From Bradyrhizobium sp. U87765 SZCCT0048 (GTDB taxonomy: Bacteria; Pseudomonadota; Alphaproteobacteria; Rhizobiales; Xanthobacteraceae): DNA of 64,000 bases. Of this stretch, positions 49,065 through 59,065 are shown piece by piece. The stretch is from positions 783,135 through 847,134 of the forward strand of contig NZ_JAFCMM010000004.1 of assembly GCF_018131225.1 (NCBI RefSeq), read 5' to 3'. Position 1 is the stretch's first letter; the number at the start of each line of letters is the position of its first letter. The notes below the pieces were generated by a model that was not told the DNA's origin, did not search any database, and saw only the letters and a program-made list of their open reading frames with translations. The translations under genes and the position numbers were made by a program.

Positions 49065-50636
49065 TCAGGCCGTTTTCGGGTCCAGGGTGACCGACCACAG
49101 GTCGGTATCGGCCCGGTCCCGCAGGGTGACCGTCATCTGGCCGGTCGTTCCCTCGATCCGGACATGGCCGAAGAACTGCATTCCGGCCGATGGCGGCAGG
49201 TTCTGGCGGTCGGCGCCGGGGGCCTTGATGAAGCGAATCTCGGGCCCGAAGGTATTGTCCATCGGGTTGGGGCCGAAGGTTCCAGCATGCAGCGGCCCGG
49301 AGACGAACTCCCAGAACGGATCGAAGTCCTGGAACTGGGCCTTGTCCGGGTTGTAGTAGTGCGCGGCGGCGTAGTGCACGTCGGCGGTCAGCCACACGGT
49401 GTTGCGCACGCCCGCCGACTTGATGAAGCGCAGCAGGTCGGCGATCTCCAGTTCCCGCCCGCGCGCCGGGCCGTCGCCCTGGGCGATGGCTTCCGATCCC
49501 CGGCGGTTGGCGGCGTCGTCATAGACCACGATGCCGATTGGCATGTCGGACGCAATCACCTTCCAGGTCGCGCGCGACGCCACCAGCTCGCGCTTCAGCC
49601 AGGCGAGCTGATCGGCGCCGATGAAATAGGCGTCAGGGCCATACGTCGTTTGCAGATTGTCGCCGTTGGGACCGCGGTAGCTGCGCTCGTCGAGCATGAA
49701 GACGTCGAGATGCGGGCCATAGTTGATGGTGCGGTAGACACGCCCGGGCTCCACGATGCTCTCGCGCATGGGGTACATCTCGTGGAAGGCGCGCGCCGCG
49801 CGGGCCGCCAGCAGTGTGATGTCGCGTTCCTTGTAGGCGTCGGGCAACTGCTTCGACAGCGACCAGTTGTTGGTCACCTCGTGGTCGTCCCACTGTACGA
49901 AGATCGGCACTTCGGCGTTGAAGGCGCGCAGGTTGTCGTCGAGCAGGTTGTACTTGTGGGCGGCGCGGTACTCGGCGAGCGTCTCGGCGACCTTGGCCTT
50001 TTCCGGAATGGTGATGTTCTTCCAGACCTTGCCGTCGGGCAGCTTGACCTCGGCGGGGATCGGGCCATCGGCGTAGATGGTATCGCCGGAATGGATGAAG
50101 AAGTCCGGGTTGTGCTTGCGCATGGCGGCGAACGACGTCATGCCGCCGTCGTCGGGATTGATGCCCCAGCCCTGGCCGGCGACATCGCCACCCCACACAA
50201 AGCTGACGTCGCGGCGGCTCGCCGGCGCGGTGCGGAAGCGGCCGACCACCGGCTCGCCGACAATGTCGATGTGCGAGAGGTCGCGAAAGCGCGCACGATA
50301 GAAGATGGTCTGGTCGGACGGCAGGTTCTCGACCAGCATCTTGGCGGTGAAGTCGCTCTCCGGCAGCGCGTTGATCGGCGGCAGCGCGCGCGCGTCCCTG
50401 AACGATTCGGTGGTCGCGATCTCGACCATCAGCTGCGCCGGCCGATCGGCCCGGGCCCACACCACGCCGCTGTCGACGGATATGTCGCCGGCCTGCACGC
50501 CATGGCTGATCTGCGGCCGGTCCGCGGCGCGGCTGAGATAGGGCGCAGCGAGACTGCCGAACGCGGTCGCGGCGCCTGTCGCTGCGGCAGTGGTCAGGAA
50601 GCGACGGCGCGTGAGGGGGCGAATGCGGATCGGCAT
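49065..50636 (-). CDS. phoD: Alkaline phosphatase D family protein
   Basis: This 523-residue protein is exported by the Tat system (TRRRFLTTAAATGAA near residue 8). A short N-terminal PhoD domain (about 45-140) is followed by a calcineurin-like metallophosphatase domain, with metal ligands in FVWGGDVAG, FFIHSGDTIYADGP, VQWDDHEVTNNW and LTADVHYAAAHYY. PhoD enzymes cleave phosphate mono- and diesters, using Ca2+ and Fe3+, to obtain phosphate. No Pho box was found by eye. The gene is alone on its strand between typA and the TAXI protein gene. Confidence 0.93.
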   Translation of the reverse strand: MPIRIRPLTRRRFLTTAAATGAATAFGSLAAPYLSRAADRPQISHGVQAGDISVDSGVVWARADRPAQLMVEIATTESFRDARALPPINALPESDFTAKMLVENLPSDQTIFYRARFRDLSHIDIVGEPVVGRFRTAPASRRDVSFVWGGDVAGQGWGINPDDGGMTSFAAMRKHNPDFFIHSGDTIYADGPIPAEVKLPDGKVWKNITIPEKAKVAETLAEYRAAHKYNLLDDNLRAFNAEVPIFVQWDDHEVTNNWSLSKQLPDAYKERDITLLAARAARAFHEMYPMRESIVEPGRVYRTINYGPHLDVFMLDERSYRGPNGDNLQTTYGPDAYFIGADQLAWLKRELVASRATWKVIASDMPIGIVVYDDAANRRGSEAIAQGDGPARGRELEIADLLRFIKSAGVRNTVWLTADVHYAAAHYYNPDKAQFQDFDPFWEFVSGPLHAGTFGPNPMDNTFGPEIRFIKAPGADRQNLPPSAGMQFFGHVRIEGTTGQMTVTLRDRADTDLWSVTLDPKTA

Positions 50637-50760
50637 GGCGGCTGCTCCAGTCTGCGGGGCTCGGCCCCGACGATGGAAAGGCGCACTGACAGGCTCAAAA
50701 CGAATTTGTGAAAGTTTGGTGACGTGCGCGGTCTGGGCGCGCCAAAGCGTTCAAAGGCCT

Positions 50761-52209
50761 TCAGCCCTGCGCGCGCAGGGCCACCGGCGCACGCGGTGGT
50801 TGCGCCACCAGCACGCTGCGGCGATCGGCGACGGCGGTGTGGAACTGCTCGAGCGCAATGTTGAAGGCGGTCAGCGGACCGTCGTCGATGGCGCCATCCT
50901 CATAGCAGTGCAGCGTATCCTTGAGAATCTCGTCCGCTTCGGCCTGCAACGCATCGAGCTCCTCGTGGGTGCTGGCCTGCCGCGCCTGGGTCAGCATCTC
51001 CAGCAGCCGTACCCGCAGCGAGGTATTGTTCTGGCGCTCGTCGCGCTTGAGGTAGCCGGCGAACCAGGCGCCCAGCGAACCCATCGCGGATAGGCCCATG
51101 ATGCCCCACCAGATGAAATCGCTGTAGCGGTCGAGGAACGTCTTCTCCTCGCCGTCGACATAGGCGGCTGCGCCGGGATGGGCGGGGATGTCGGCGTCCT
51201 TGTCGGTGTCGGGCGTCTCGATCTTGGAGGCTGCCGGCACTTCGGTGATGAGGTTCTGGCGCACCGCGAAGATCTGGCGCGTCAGCATCGCGGCGGTGGT
51301 CTCCGACAGCGATTTGCGCGCCACGATGTGGTGCGAGAAGCTGATGGTCTTGATCTCGTCGTCCGGGCGCGGCGGCACGCCGCCGAGGGCGCCGGCGGGA
51401 ATTTCGGCGGCATCATAGGCCGGAACGTTCTGGGCGATGGCATCGGCGGCGTCGATGGCGAGGAACGTGGGCTCGCCGCCGTCGCGTTGCGATGCGGCCA
51501 GCGCGTCCATCGTCACCTTGCTGTTGAGCGGCCCTGCGGCAAGGAAGGCGTCGACCTTCTGGGTCCGCACCGCCTCGGCGACCTCGCTGGTGGAGAACTG
51601 AACGACCTCGACCTTGGCGGGATCGACGCCGTACTGGCGCAGGATGACGTTGAGCAGGTTGACGTTGGCTGGCGTCTTGCCGATCACGCCGATGCGATGG
51701 CCGGCCAGGTTCTGGATTTTCTTGATCGCGCTCTTCTTCTTGCCCTTGGCGGCGGGCGGCACCCACAGCACCACGAGATTCTTGCGCAGCACTGCGATGC
51801 TCGTGGCATCCTTGGGGACGTCGAGATCGCCGCGGATCACGGCGAGATCGACGCTCTTGTTCGCGAGCGCGGCGGCGCTGGCGACCGCGTTCTCGGTCAC
51901 TACGGTCTTGAGGCGGATATAGCCGCCGCGGTCGCGGGCGAAGGCGTGTGCCAGTGCCTGCACCACCTTGACGTCTTCGCTGTTCGGCGGTCCCACGGCG
52001 ATCTTGAGGGTGACAGGGCGCATGGCGATATAGATCGCTCCGACCACCACCAGCACGATGGCCAGGGCCGCCGCCAGCGGCATGAAAATGCCGGCTCCCT
52101 TGGGCGGGCGACGGGCACGCAACGGCATTGCGTCCGGCGCGTTCGCCTCGGGGGCGCTCGATGCCGGAGACCGCGAAAACAGCTGCCCGAAGTTCAGGTT
52201 CATCCGCAT
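50761..52209 (-). CDS. TAXI family TRAP binding protein with two membrane segments
   Basis: This 482-residue protein has a membrane segment at about 44-66 (PLAAALAIVLVVVGAIYIA, cited in part), then a TAXI-type binding domain (LKIAVGPPNSEDVKVVQALA at about 70, VSVDLAVIRGD-like at 115, IGVIGKTPANVNLLNVIL near 165). A second membrane segment lies at about 370-395 (DFIWWGIMGLSAMGSLGAWFAG), and a cytoplasmic helical tail of about 90 residues follows. Classical TAXI proteins are free periplasmic parts of TRAP carriers, but here the domain is held by membrane spans on both sides and no transport subunit is near. It may be a sensor. ATGs at 52209 and 52203 are both possible starts. Confidence 0.82.
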   Translation of the reverse strand: MRMNLNFGQLFSRSPASSAPEANAPDAMPLRARRPPKGAGIFMPLAAALAIVLVVVGAIYIAMRPVTLKIAVGPPNSEDVKVVQALAHAFARDRGGYIRLKTVVTENAVASAAALANKSVDLAVIRGDLDVPKDATSIAVLRKNLVVLWVPPAAKGKKKSAIKKIQNLAGHRIGVIGKTPANVNLLNVILRQYGVDPAKVEVVQFSTSEVAEAVRTQKVDAFLAAGPLNSKVTMDALAASQRDGGEPTFLAIDAADAIAQNVPAYDAAEIPAGALGGVPPRPDDEIKTISFSHHIVARKSLSETTAAMLTRQIFAVRQNLITEVPAASKIETPDTDKDADIPAHPGAAAYVDGEEKTFLDRYSDFIWWGIMGLSAMGSLGAWFAGYLKRDERQNNTSLRVRLLEMLTQARQASTHEELDALQAEADEILKDTLHCYEDGAIDDGPLTAFNIALEQFHTAVADRRSVLVAQPPRAPVALRAQG

Positions 52210-52377
52210 CGGCCCGATTAAGACGAGAATTATAGCAAATTTGGGGGCCAGGGGCAGGCCCCCGGCGAGCATGGTTACCAAGGATACTTTCCGGGCGGTT
52301 GGCCACGCCGGGAAGCGGGTTAAGATGGAACGGTCCGGCAGCGGGCCAGATGAATGAAGGGTCGACAGGAGGTTGTG

Positions 52378-52677
52378 ATGGTTCAACGTCTCTCCGGTGC
52401 GGAGCGGGCATCGGCGCTGGCGGCGTTGTCCGGCTGGGCCGAGGTGACGGGGCGGGATGCGATCACCCGCACCTTCGTGTTCGGCAACTTCAGCGAGGCG
52501 TTCGGTTTCATGGCCCGCGTGGCGCTGGAGGCCGAGAAGCGGGACCACCATCCCGAGTGGCGCAACGTCTACAAGACGGTCGAGGTGGTGCTGGCGACCC
52601 ATGATGCCGGCGGCGTCACGGTGCGGGATCTCGAACTGGCACGCGCCATGGACGCGATCGCGGCCCGCGGAACCTGA
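52378..52677 (+). CDS. phhB: 4a-hydroxytetrahydrobiopterin dehydratase
   Basis: This 99-residue protein is a complete pterin-4a-carbinolamine dehydratase. It has ITRTFVFGNFSEAFGFMARVALEAEK at the first helix (cited in part), the conserved KRDHHPEWRNVYKTVEV motif with two catalytic histidines near residue 55, and VTVRDLELARAMD at the end. It recycles the pterin cofactor of aromatic amino acid hydroxylases, or has a side role in folate metabolism; no hydroxylase gene is nearby. The ATG at 52378 has AGG seven bases upstream, and a longer frame to 52354 is less likely. Confidence 0.93.
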   Translation: MVQRLSGAERASALAALSGWAEVTGRDAITRTFVFGNFSEAFGFMARVALEAEKRDHHPEWRNVYKTVEVVLATHDAGGVTVRDLELARAMDAIAARGT

Positions 52678-52818
52678 AGCGGGTGCGACTTTGTCGCGCG
52701 GCTGTCATCTTGCGGCCGACCGACGCAGGCCCCACCTCAGCGCAGTCGTGCTGCGGCCCTCGGGTTCCCGAAGGCATGGAGGCAGCCGGTACCGCGACAT
52801 GCGAGGAGTCCTCCGCCC

Positions 52819-53205
52819 GTGACGAGCGAACACACCGTTGATTTTGAGCCGGCCGAGCGGCTGGCCAGGGATCACGCGCGCGTGCGTCGTGAGTTCTGGG
52901 CCAAGATCAGAAAGGTCGTGGCGCGGCTGCCGTTTGCCGAGGATCTGCTGGCGGCATACTACTGCGCGTTCGACCGGCAGACGCCGCGCCATGTGCAGGC
53001 GTCGCTGCTCGGCGCGCTCGCCTATTTCATCCTGCCGTTCGATGTCATTCCCGACGTCATGCCGCTGCTCGGCTTCACCGACGATGCCGCCGTGCTCGCC
53101 ACCGTGATCCGCCTGGTCGCGAACCATATTCGCCCCGATCATCGCGAGGCCGCGCGTGCGGCCTTGCAGCGCCTCAAGGACGGCAGCGTGTCCGCAGCGG
53201 AGTGA
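52819..53205 (+). CDS. DUF1232 (YkvA) family protein
   Basis: This 128-residue protein has a DUF1232 core: LLAAYYCAFDRQTPRHVQASLLGALAYFILPFDVIPDVMPLLGFTDDAAVL from about residue 42, cited in parts, where LPFDVIPD and GFTDDAAVL are the diagnostic motifs. Two helices around them could form a hairpin in the membrane. Function is unknown. The start is a GTG at 52819. It lies 141 bp downstream of the pterin dehydratase gene and converges on the quinone reductase gene (42 bp apart). Confidence 0.88.
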   Translation: MTSEHTVDFEPAERLARDHARVRREFWAKIRKVVARLPFAEDLLAAYYCAFDRQTPRHVQASLLGALAYFILPFDVIPDVMPLLGFTDDAAVLATVIRLVANHIRPDHREAARAALQRLKDGSVSAAE

Positions 53206-53247
53206 TCGCATCGGCCGCGCCTGGCGACCGATGCGTGCTGCATCCGA

Positions 53248-54222
53248 TCACGGATGCAGGATCACCTTGCCCATGGCCTGGCGGCCGGCGAGAACCTTCA
53301 GCGCTTCGGCGGTCTGCGCCAGGGGGAAGGTGCGGTCGACATGCGAGGAGATCTTGCCCTCGGCGGTCCACTGCACGAGCTTTTGCAGGTTGGCGCGGTT
53401 CTTCTCCGGGTTGAGCCGCGCCCAGGCGCCCCAGAACACGCCGCGGATATCGCAGCCCTTGAGCAGCGCGAGGTTGAGCGGGATCTTCGGAATGTCGCCC
53501 GCCGCGAAGCCGATCACCAGGAAGCGGCCTTCCCATGCCACCGAGCGCAGCGCCGCCTCGGCGTAGCTGCCGCCGACCGGATCGAACACGATGTCGACGC
53601 CCTTGCCGCCGGTGAGCTGCTTGAGGCCCTCCTTGAGATCGTCCTTGGCGTAATTGAGCGTCAGCTCGGCGCCGTGCTGTTTGGCAAACGCAAGCTTCTC
53701 GTCGGACGAGGCGCAGGCGATCACCTTCAGGCCCATCAGCTTGCCGAGTTCGCAGGCCGCGAGGCCGGTGCCGCCGGCGGCGCCGAGCACGGCCAGCGTT
53801 TCGCCAGGCTTCGGCCGTGCGCGATCTTCCAGTGCATGCAGCGCGGTACCGTAGATGATGATGATGCCGGCGGCGCGGTCGTAATCGAGGTTGTCGGGAA
53901 TCTTCACCGCCTGCATCGCCGGCACCGCGACCTTCTCGCGCGCGCCGTTGTGTCCGACGGACGCGACGACGCGATCGCCGACCTTGAGATCGGTGACGCC
54001 GTCCCCGACGCTCTCGATCATGCCGGCGACTTCCGCCGCAGGCGAGAACGGGAACGGCGGCTTGATCTGGTACTTGCCCTGAATCATCAGCAGGTCGAAG
54101 AAGTTCAGCGCTGCTGCCTTGATCGCGATCACCACCTCGCCGGGCGCGGCGACCGGATCAGGCACATCCGCCAGCACGAGGTCGTCGGGGCCGCAGTACT
54201 GAGAACACAGAATGGCTTTCAT
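53248..54222 (-). CDS. NADPH:quinone oxidoreductase family protein
   Basis: This 324-residue protein is a zinc-free medium-chain reductase of the QOR type. The N-terminal domain has NFFDLLMIQGKYQIKPPFPF near residue 40 (cited in part) and the cofactor domain has VLGAAGGTGLAACELGKLMG near 145. There is no cysteine cluster for structural zinc. The family reduces quinones or unsaturated carbonyls with NADPH. The ATG at 54222 starts the family sequence MKAILCSQYG-like; the longer frame to 54399 is not supported. It is divergent from the IalB gene. Confidence 0.88.
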   Translation of the reverse strand: MKAILCSQYCGPDDLVLADVPDPVAAPGEVVIAIKAAALNFFDLLMIQGKYQIKPPFPFSPAAEVAGMIESVGDGVTDLKVGDRVVASVGHNGAREKVAVPAMQAVKIPDNLDYDRAAGIIIIYGTALHALEDRARPKPGETLAVLGAAGGTGLAACELGKLMGLKVIACASSDEKLAFAKQHGAELTLNYAKDDLKEGLKQLTGGKGVDIVFDPVGGSYAEAALRSVAWEGRFLVIGFAAGDIPKIPLNLALLKGCDIRGVFWGAWARLNPEKNRANLQKLVQWTAEGKISSHVDRTFPLAQTAEALKVLAGRQAMGKVILHP

Positions 54223-54482
54223 GGCAGACACCTGATCGAGAGGACGATGATTCAACCTGCATTCTTCATGGCGGATTTGAGGCCGTGCGACAATCTGATT
54301 CACGCGCGCTGCGTGATCTTGCGAACGCGCGCGGTTCGTCGCAACCTGCTTCCCAAACAGGCATTTCCCGGTTATTCCAAGAGTCGGAATATCAATCACG
54401 GATCATCAATCGCAGCGCTGGCGGATCGTGGGGCCAATCCGCCGACGGCCGCGATCCGCACATCTGCAAGCGAGGCTCGATC

Positions 54483-55097
54483 ATGTTGAAGCGGCAATCC
54501 CTGGCAACACGTTCGGTGACGATGCTGCTGTCGGGTGCGCTGTGCGTGGCGATCTCGCACGCGGCGCTGGCGCAGAGCTCGAAATCGAAAGCGGCGGCGA
54601 AGTCGACGGCGAGCAAGCCCGAAGCGAAGCCGCCGAGCATCGGCGGCGCCGAGCCGACACTGGTCGGCCAGTTCGGAACGTGGGGCGCCTACACCGCGCT
54701 GCCGAGCGGCAAGAAGGTCTGCTTCGCGCTCGCGAGGCCGTCGTCGTCGAAGACCCATCCGGCGAATCGCCCGCGCGATCCGGCCTACGTGTTCGTGTCG
54801 ACGCGACCGGCGGAGAAGGTCGTCAACGAGGTCTCGGTGATGATCGGCTACCAGGTGAAGCCGGGTTCGGAATCGACCCTGGAGGTCGGCGGCGCGCGCT
54901 ATGCGATGTACACCCAGGGCGACGGGCTCTGGATCAAGAACGCCGCGGAAGAGGAGCGCATGGTCGAGGCGCTGCGGCGCGGTACCGACGTCACGGTCAA
55001 GGCGGTGTCGGCCAAGGGCACCGAGACCACGGACACGTTCTCGCTCAAGGGCCTCTCGCAGGCGCTCGACCGCCTGGCCCAGGAATGCCGGCGCTGA
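54483..55097 (+). CDS. Invasion-associated locus B (IalB) family protein
   Basis: This 204-residue exported protein has a signal peptide (residues 1-30, ending HAALAQ), a Lys/Ala/Pro linker (31-55) and an IalB domain (about 62-200) with GQFGTWGAYTAL, KVCFALARPSS and a C-terminal AQECRR; the two cysteines may form a disulfide. IalB is named for its role in Bartonella red-cell entry, but related proteins are widespread in free-living Hyphomicrobiales and have no known activity there. The ATG at 54483 is preferred to an upstream frame start because it opens on the signal peptide. Confidence 0.85.
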   Translation: MLKRQSLATRSVTMLLSGALCVAISHAALAQSSKSKAAAKSTASKPEAKPPSIGGAEPTLVGQFGTWGAYTALPSGKKVCFALARPSSSKTHPANRPRDPAYVFVSTRPAEKVVNEVSVMIGYQVKPGSESTLEVGGARYAMYTQGDGLWIKNAAEEERMVEALRRGTDVTVKAVSAKGTETTDTFSLKGLSQALDRLAQECRR

Positions 55098-55294
55098 GCG
55101 CCGGCTCCGCCCCGGTCGGGTGGAACCGGTTGCAGAATTGCAGAAAACCGCTATCTGCAGCGGGTGTTTCGGGGTAAAGGAAGGCCGCCGCGGGCGGGTT
55201 CCGCCGGCGCTTGGCCTGTCCGCCGGGCAGGGGCGCCTCACGTCGCGCGCCAGGGACGAGCGGCCGGTGGCCGCCGCAGGATCAGAGACTTCGG

Positions 55295-56542
55295 ATGACC
55301 CAGATGCCGCCAGATGCCGGATCGTCGCGCGCCCCCCACGCGCGTGGGCCGTCGCGCGCCGGCACCCTTGTCGAGAAGACGCCGCTCGAAGCCTATGTCG
55401 CACCCGACAAGCCGTCGCTGATCGGGCTGTCGCGGGCCGAGTTGATGGACCGGCTGGGCGATCTCGGGGTGCCGGAAAAGCAGCGCAAGATGCGCGCCCA
55501 GCAGCTGTGGCGCTGGATGTACGTCCGCGGCGCCCAGAGCTTCGACGACATGTCCGACGTCTCGAAGGACATTCGCGCCAGGCTCGACGGGCATTTCACC
55601 GTGGCGCGGCCCGAGGTCGTCGCCGAGCAGATCTCCAATGACGGCACCCGCAAGTGGCTGCTGCGCCTGCCGAGCGGCCATGCCGCCGAGCGGCCGCACG
55701 AGGTCGAGTGCGTCTACATCCCCGAGACCGATCGCGGCACGCTGTGCGTGTCCTCGCAGGTCGGCTGCACGCTCAACTGTTCGTTCTGTCACACCGGTAC
55801 GCAGCGGCTGGTGCGCAACCTCACCGCCGGCGAGATCGTCGGCCAGGTGATGGTGGCGCGCGATCGCCTCAACGACTGGGTCGACCGCGAGACGCCGAAC
55901 GGCAACCGCCTCGTCACCAACATCGTGATGATGGGCATGGGCGAGCCGCTGTACAATTTCGACGCGGTGCGCGATGCGCTGCTGATCGTGTCCGACAACG
56001 AGGGCATCGGCCTGTCGCGCCGCCGCATCACGCTGTCGACCTCGGGCGTGGTGCCGAACATCGCCCGCACCGGCGACGAGATCGGCGTCATGCTGGCGAT
56101 CTCGCTGCACGCGGTGCGCGACGAGCTGCGCGACGAGCTGGTGCCGCTGAACCGCAAGTACCCGATCGCCGAGCTGCTGGAAGCCTGCCGCAACTATCCC
56201 GGCGTCTCCAACGCCCGCCGCATCACCTTCGAGTATGTGATGCTCAAGGGCGTCAACGATTCGCTCGACGATGCGCGGCTGCTGGTGAAACTGCTCAAGG
56301 GCATTCCGGCCAAGATCAATCTCATTCCCTTCAATCCCTGGCCGGGCAGCACGTATGAATGCTCGGACTGGGACCAGATCGAGAAGTTTTCCGAATACGT
56401 CTTCAATGCCGGCTACTCCTCGCCGGTGCGCACGCCGCGCGGCCGCGATATCCTCGCGGCTTGCGGCCAGCTCAAGTCCGAGACCGAGAAGCTGTCGGCG
56501 CGCGAGCGTCAGGCGCTGCGCGCCATGGCGATGACGGACTGA
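55295..56542 (+). CDS. rlmN: 23S rRNA A2503 / tRNA A37 methyltransferase (radical SAM)
   Basis: This 415-residue radical SAM enzyme 2-methylates A2503 in 23S rRNA and A37 in some tRNAs. The 4Fe-4S cluster motif is GCTLNCSFC with Cys158, Cys162 and Cys165. Other blocks are MGMGEPLYNFDAV near 208, ITLSTSGVVPNIAR near 245, LAISLHAVRDELRDELVPLN near 270 and the methylated-Cys region RDILAACGQL near 387. An N-terminal extension of about 30 residues is disordered. The ATG at 55295 fits the family. It heads a plus-strand group with a membrane protein and a PAP2 gene. Confidence 0.96.
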   Translation: MTQMPPDAGSSRAPHARGPSRAGTLVEKTPLEAYVAPDKPSLIGLSRAELMDRLGDLGVPEKQRKMRAQQLWRWMYVRGAQSFDDMSDVSKDIRARLDGHFTVARPEVVAEQISNDGTRKWLLRLPSGHAAERPHEVECVYIPETDRGTLCVSSQVGCTLNCSFCHTGTQRLVRNLTAGEIVGQVMVARDRLNDWVDRETPNGNRLVTNIVMMGMGEPLYNFDAVRDALLIVSDNEGIGLSRRRITLSTSGVVPNIARTGDEIGVMLAISLHAVRDELRDELVPLNRKYPIAELLEACRNYPGVSNARRITFEYVMLKGVNDSLDDARLLVKLLKGIPAKINLIPFNPWPGSTYECSDWDQIEKFSEYVFNAGYSSPVRTPRGRDILAACGQLKSETEKLSARERQALRAMAMTD

Positions 56543-56552
56543 GCGGCCTCTG

Positions 56553-57011
56553 ATGGCGCTGCTCGTCCGCATCATTGTCATCTTCGTCGGCTTCTTCGCT
56601 GCGAGTTTGGCCGCCGCCGCGGTGGTGATCGCCGCGGTGCTGATGCCGGAATGGAGTGATGTCAATCTCGGCCTCGACGACACCACCATGTCGCTGATCG
56701 CCACCTTCGGCTTCATCTTCATCAGCGGATTCGCACTGCTGCCGGCGATGATCGTGGCGCTGATCACCGAGGCGTTCGCGATCCGCAGTCTCGTGGTCTA
56801 TGCCCTCGGCGGCGCCGTCGTCGGCGCGGCCTGCTATCTCAGTCTCGTGCCGTTCGACACCACCTCGATGTCGTTCGTCGGCATCATCCGCCGCGAGCTC
56901 GAGGTCCTGACCGGCGCCGGCATCGTCGCCGGCTTCGTCTACTGGCTGATCGCCGGCCGCAACGCCGGCGCCTGGCGCAGTCCGCCGCCCGAACGTCCAA
57001 CGGCCCCCTGA
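56553..57011 (+). CDS. Membrane protein of unknown function
   Basis: I do not recognise the family of this 152-residue protein. It has four hydrophobic segments, at about residues 5-30, 47-72, 79-100 and 119-136, and a Pro-rich C-terminal tail (AWRSPPPERPTAP). It starts ten bases after the rlmN stop, and its own stop is one base before the PAP2 gene, so the three genes are probably co-transcribed. It could help the PAP2 phosphatase at the inner membrane, but this rests on position alone. Confidence 0.7.
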   Translation: MALLVRIIVIFVGFFAASLAAAAVVIAAVLMPEWSDVNLGLDDTTMSLIATFGFIFISGFALLPAMIVALITEAFAIRSLVVYALGGAVVGAACYLSLVPFDTTSMSFVGIIRRELEVLTGAGIVAGFVYWLIAGRNAGAWRSPPPERPTAP

Positions 57012-57012
57012 C

Positions 57013-57765
57013 ATGAATCGCACCGGACTTTACATCGCGCTCGCGCTGACGCTCGTCTTCGTCGTCGTGTTCGGCTCCCATCCCGAGCTCGATCTCACCG
57101 TCGCGGCTTGGTTCTACGATCCCGCAACGAAATCATTTCCCGTGAAGTCGATCCCGATCGCCAACTTCCTGCGGGATGCGGCGATGTGGATCGCCTGGGC
57201 CTTTGCCGTGCCCTCGATCATCGCCGTCGTGGTCAAGTTCATCCGGCCGGACAAGCCGCTGCTGGTGCGGGGCCGCACCGTCGCGTTCATCCTGATCACC
57301 ATCATCCTGTCGGCGGGCGTTCTGTCGAACCTCACCTTCAAGAGCCATTGGGGGCGGCCGCGCCCGGTGATGGTCACCGAGTTCGGTGGGCCCTGGGCCT
57401 TCAAGCCCTGGTACGATCCGACCGGCGAATGCCGCAAGAACTGCTCGTTCTTCTCCGGCGAGGGGGTGACCGCGTTCTGGACTTACGCCCCGGCAGCGCT
57501 GGCGCCGGCGCCGTGGCGGCCGGTGGCCTATGTCGCCGCCACCGCGTTCGGCTTCGCCACCGGCGGCCTGCGGATGGCGTTCGGCGGCCACTTCCTGACC
57601 GACGTGCTGGTGTCGGGCCTCGTGGCGTTCTTCGTTGCCTGGATCTTCCATGCCCTGATCTACCGCTGGGCGGCGGCGCGCTGGACCGACGAGGCGATCG
57701 ATGCGGCGTTGACCCGGTGGGCGATGCCGGGCTACCGGTGGCGGCTGAGGGTGTTCCGGCGCTGA
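57013..57765 (+). CDS. PAP2 superfamily phosphatase (lipid phosphatase-like)
   Basis: This 250-residue protein has about six membrane segments and the PAP2 tripartite site: KSHWGRPRP (near residue 110), CSFFSGEG (near 149, in place of the usual PSGH) and RMAFGGHFLTDVL (near 190) with the catalytic His. Related enzymes remove phosphate from lipid A, undecaprenyl pyrophosphate or phosphatidylglycerol phosphate on the periplasmic side. LpxE/LpxF-like lipid A phosphatases of Hyphomicrobiales have this size. The ATG follows one base after the previous stop. Confidence 0.88.
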   Translation: MNRTGLYIALALTLVFVVVFGSHPELDLTVAAWFYDPATKSFPVKSIPIANFLRDAAMWIAWAFAVPSIIAVVVKFIRPDKPLLVRGRTVAFILITIILSAGVLSNLTFKSHWGRPRPVMVTEFGGPWAFKPWYDPTGECRKNCSFFSGEGVTAFWTYAPAALAPAPWRPVAYVAATAFGFATGGLRMAFGGHFLTDVLVSGLVAFFVAWIFHALIYRWAAARWTDEAIDAALTRWAMPGYRWRLRVFRR

Positions 57766-57835
57766 GCGTTGGCCTATAGTCCGGCCGAAATCCAGCGCCA
57801 GAACCGCGGATCGGACAAAATTCCATAGGGTTTTC

Positions 57836-59065
<1,230 letters not shown>

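Noticed and set aside
48255..50711. Open frame of 818 codons on the plus strand across typA and phoD
   Set aside because: It is antisense to two certain genes on the minus strand. Its composition (Gly, Ala, Val, Asp, Arg, His runs) is that of a shadow frame, and it has no motif or ribosome site.
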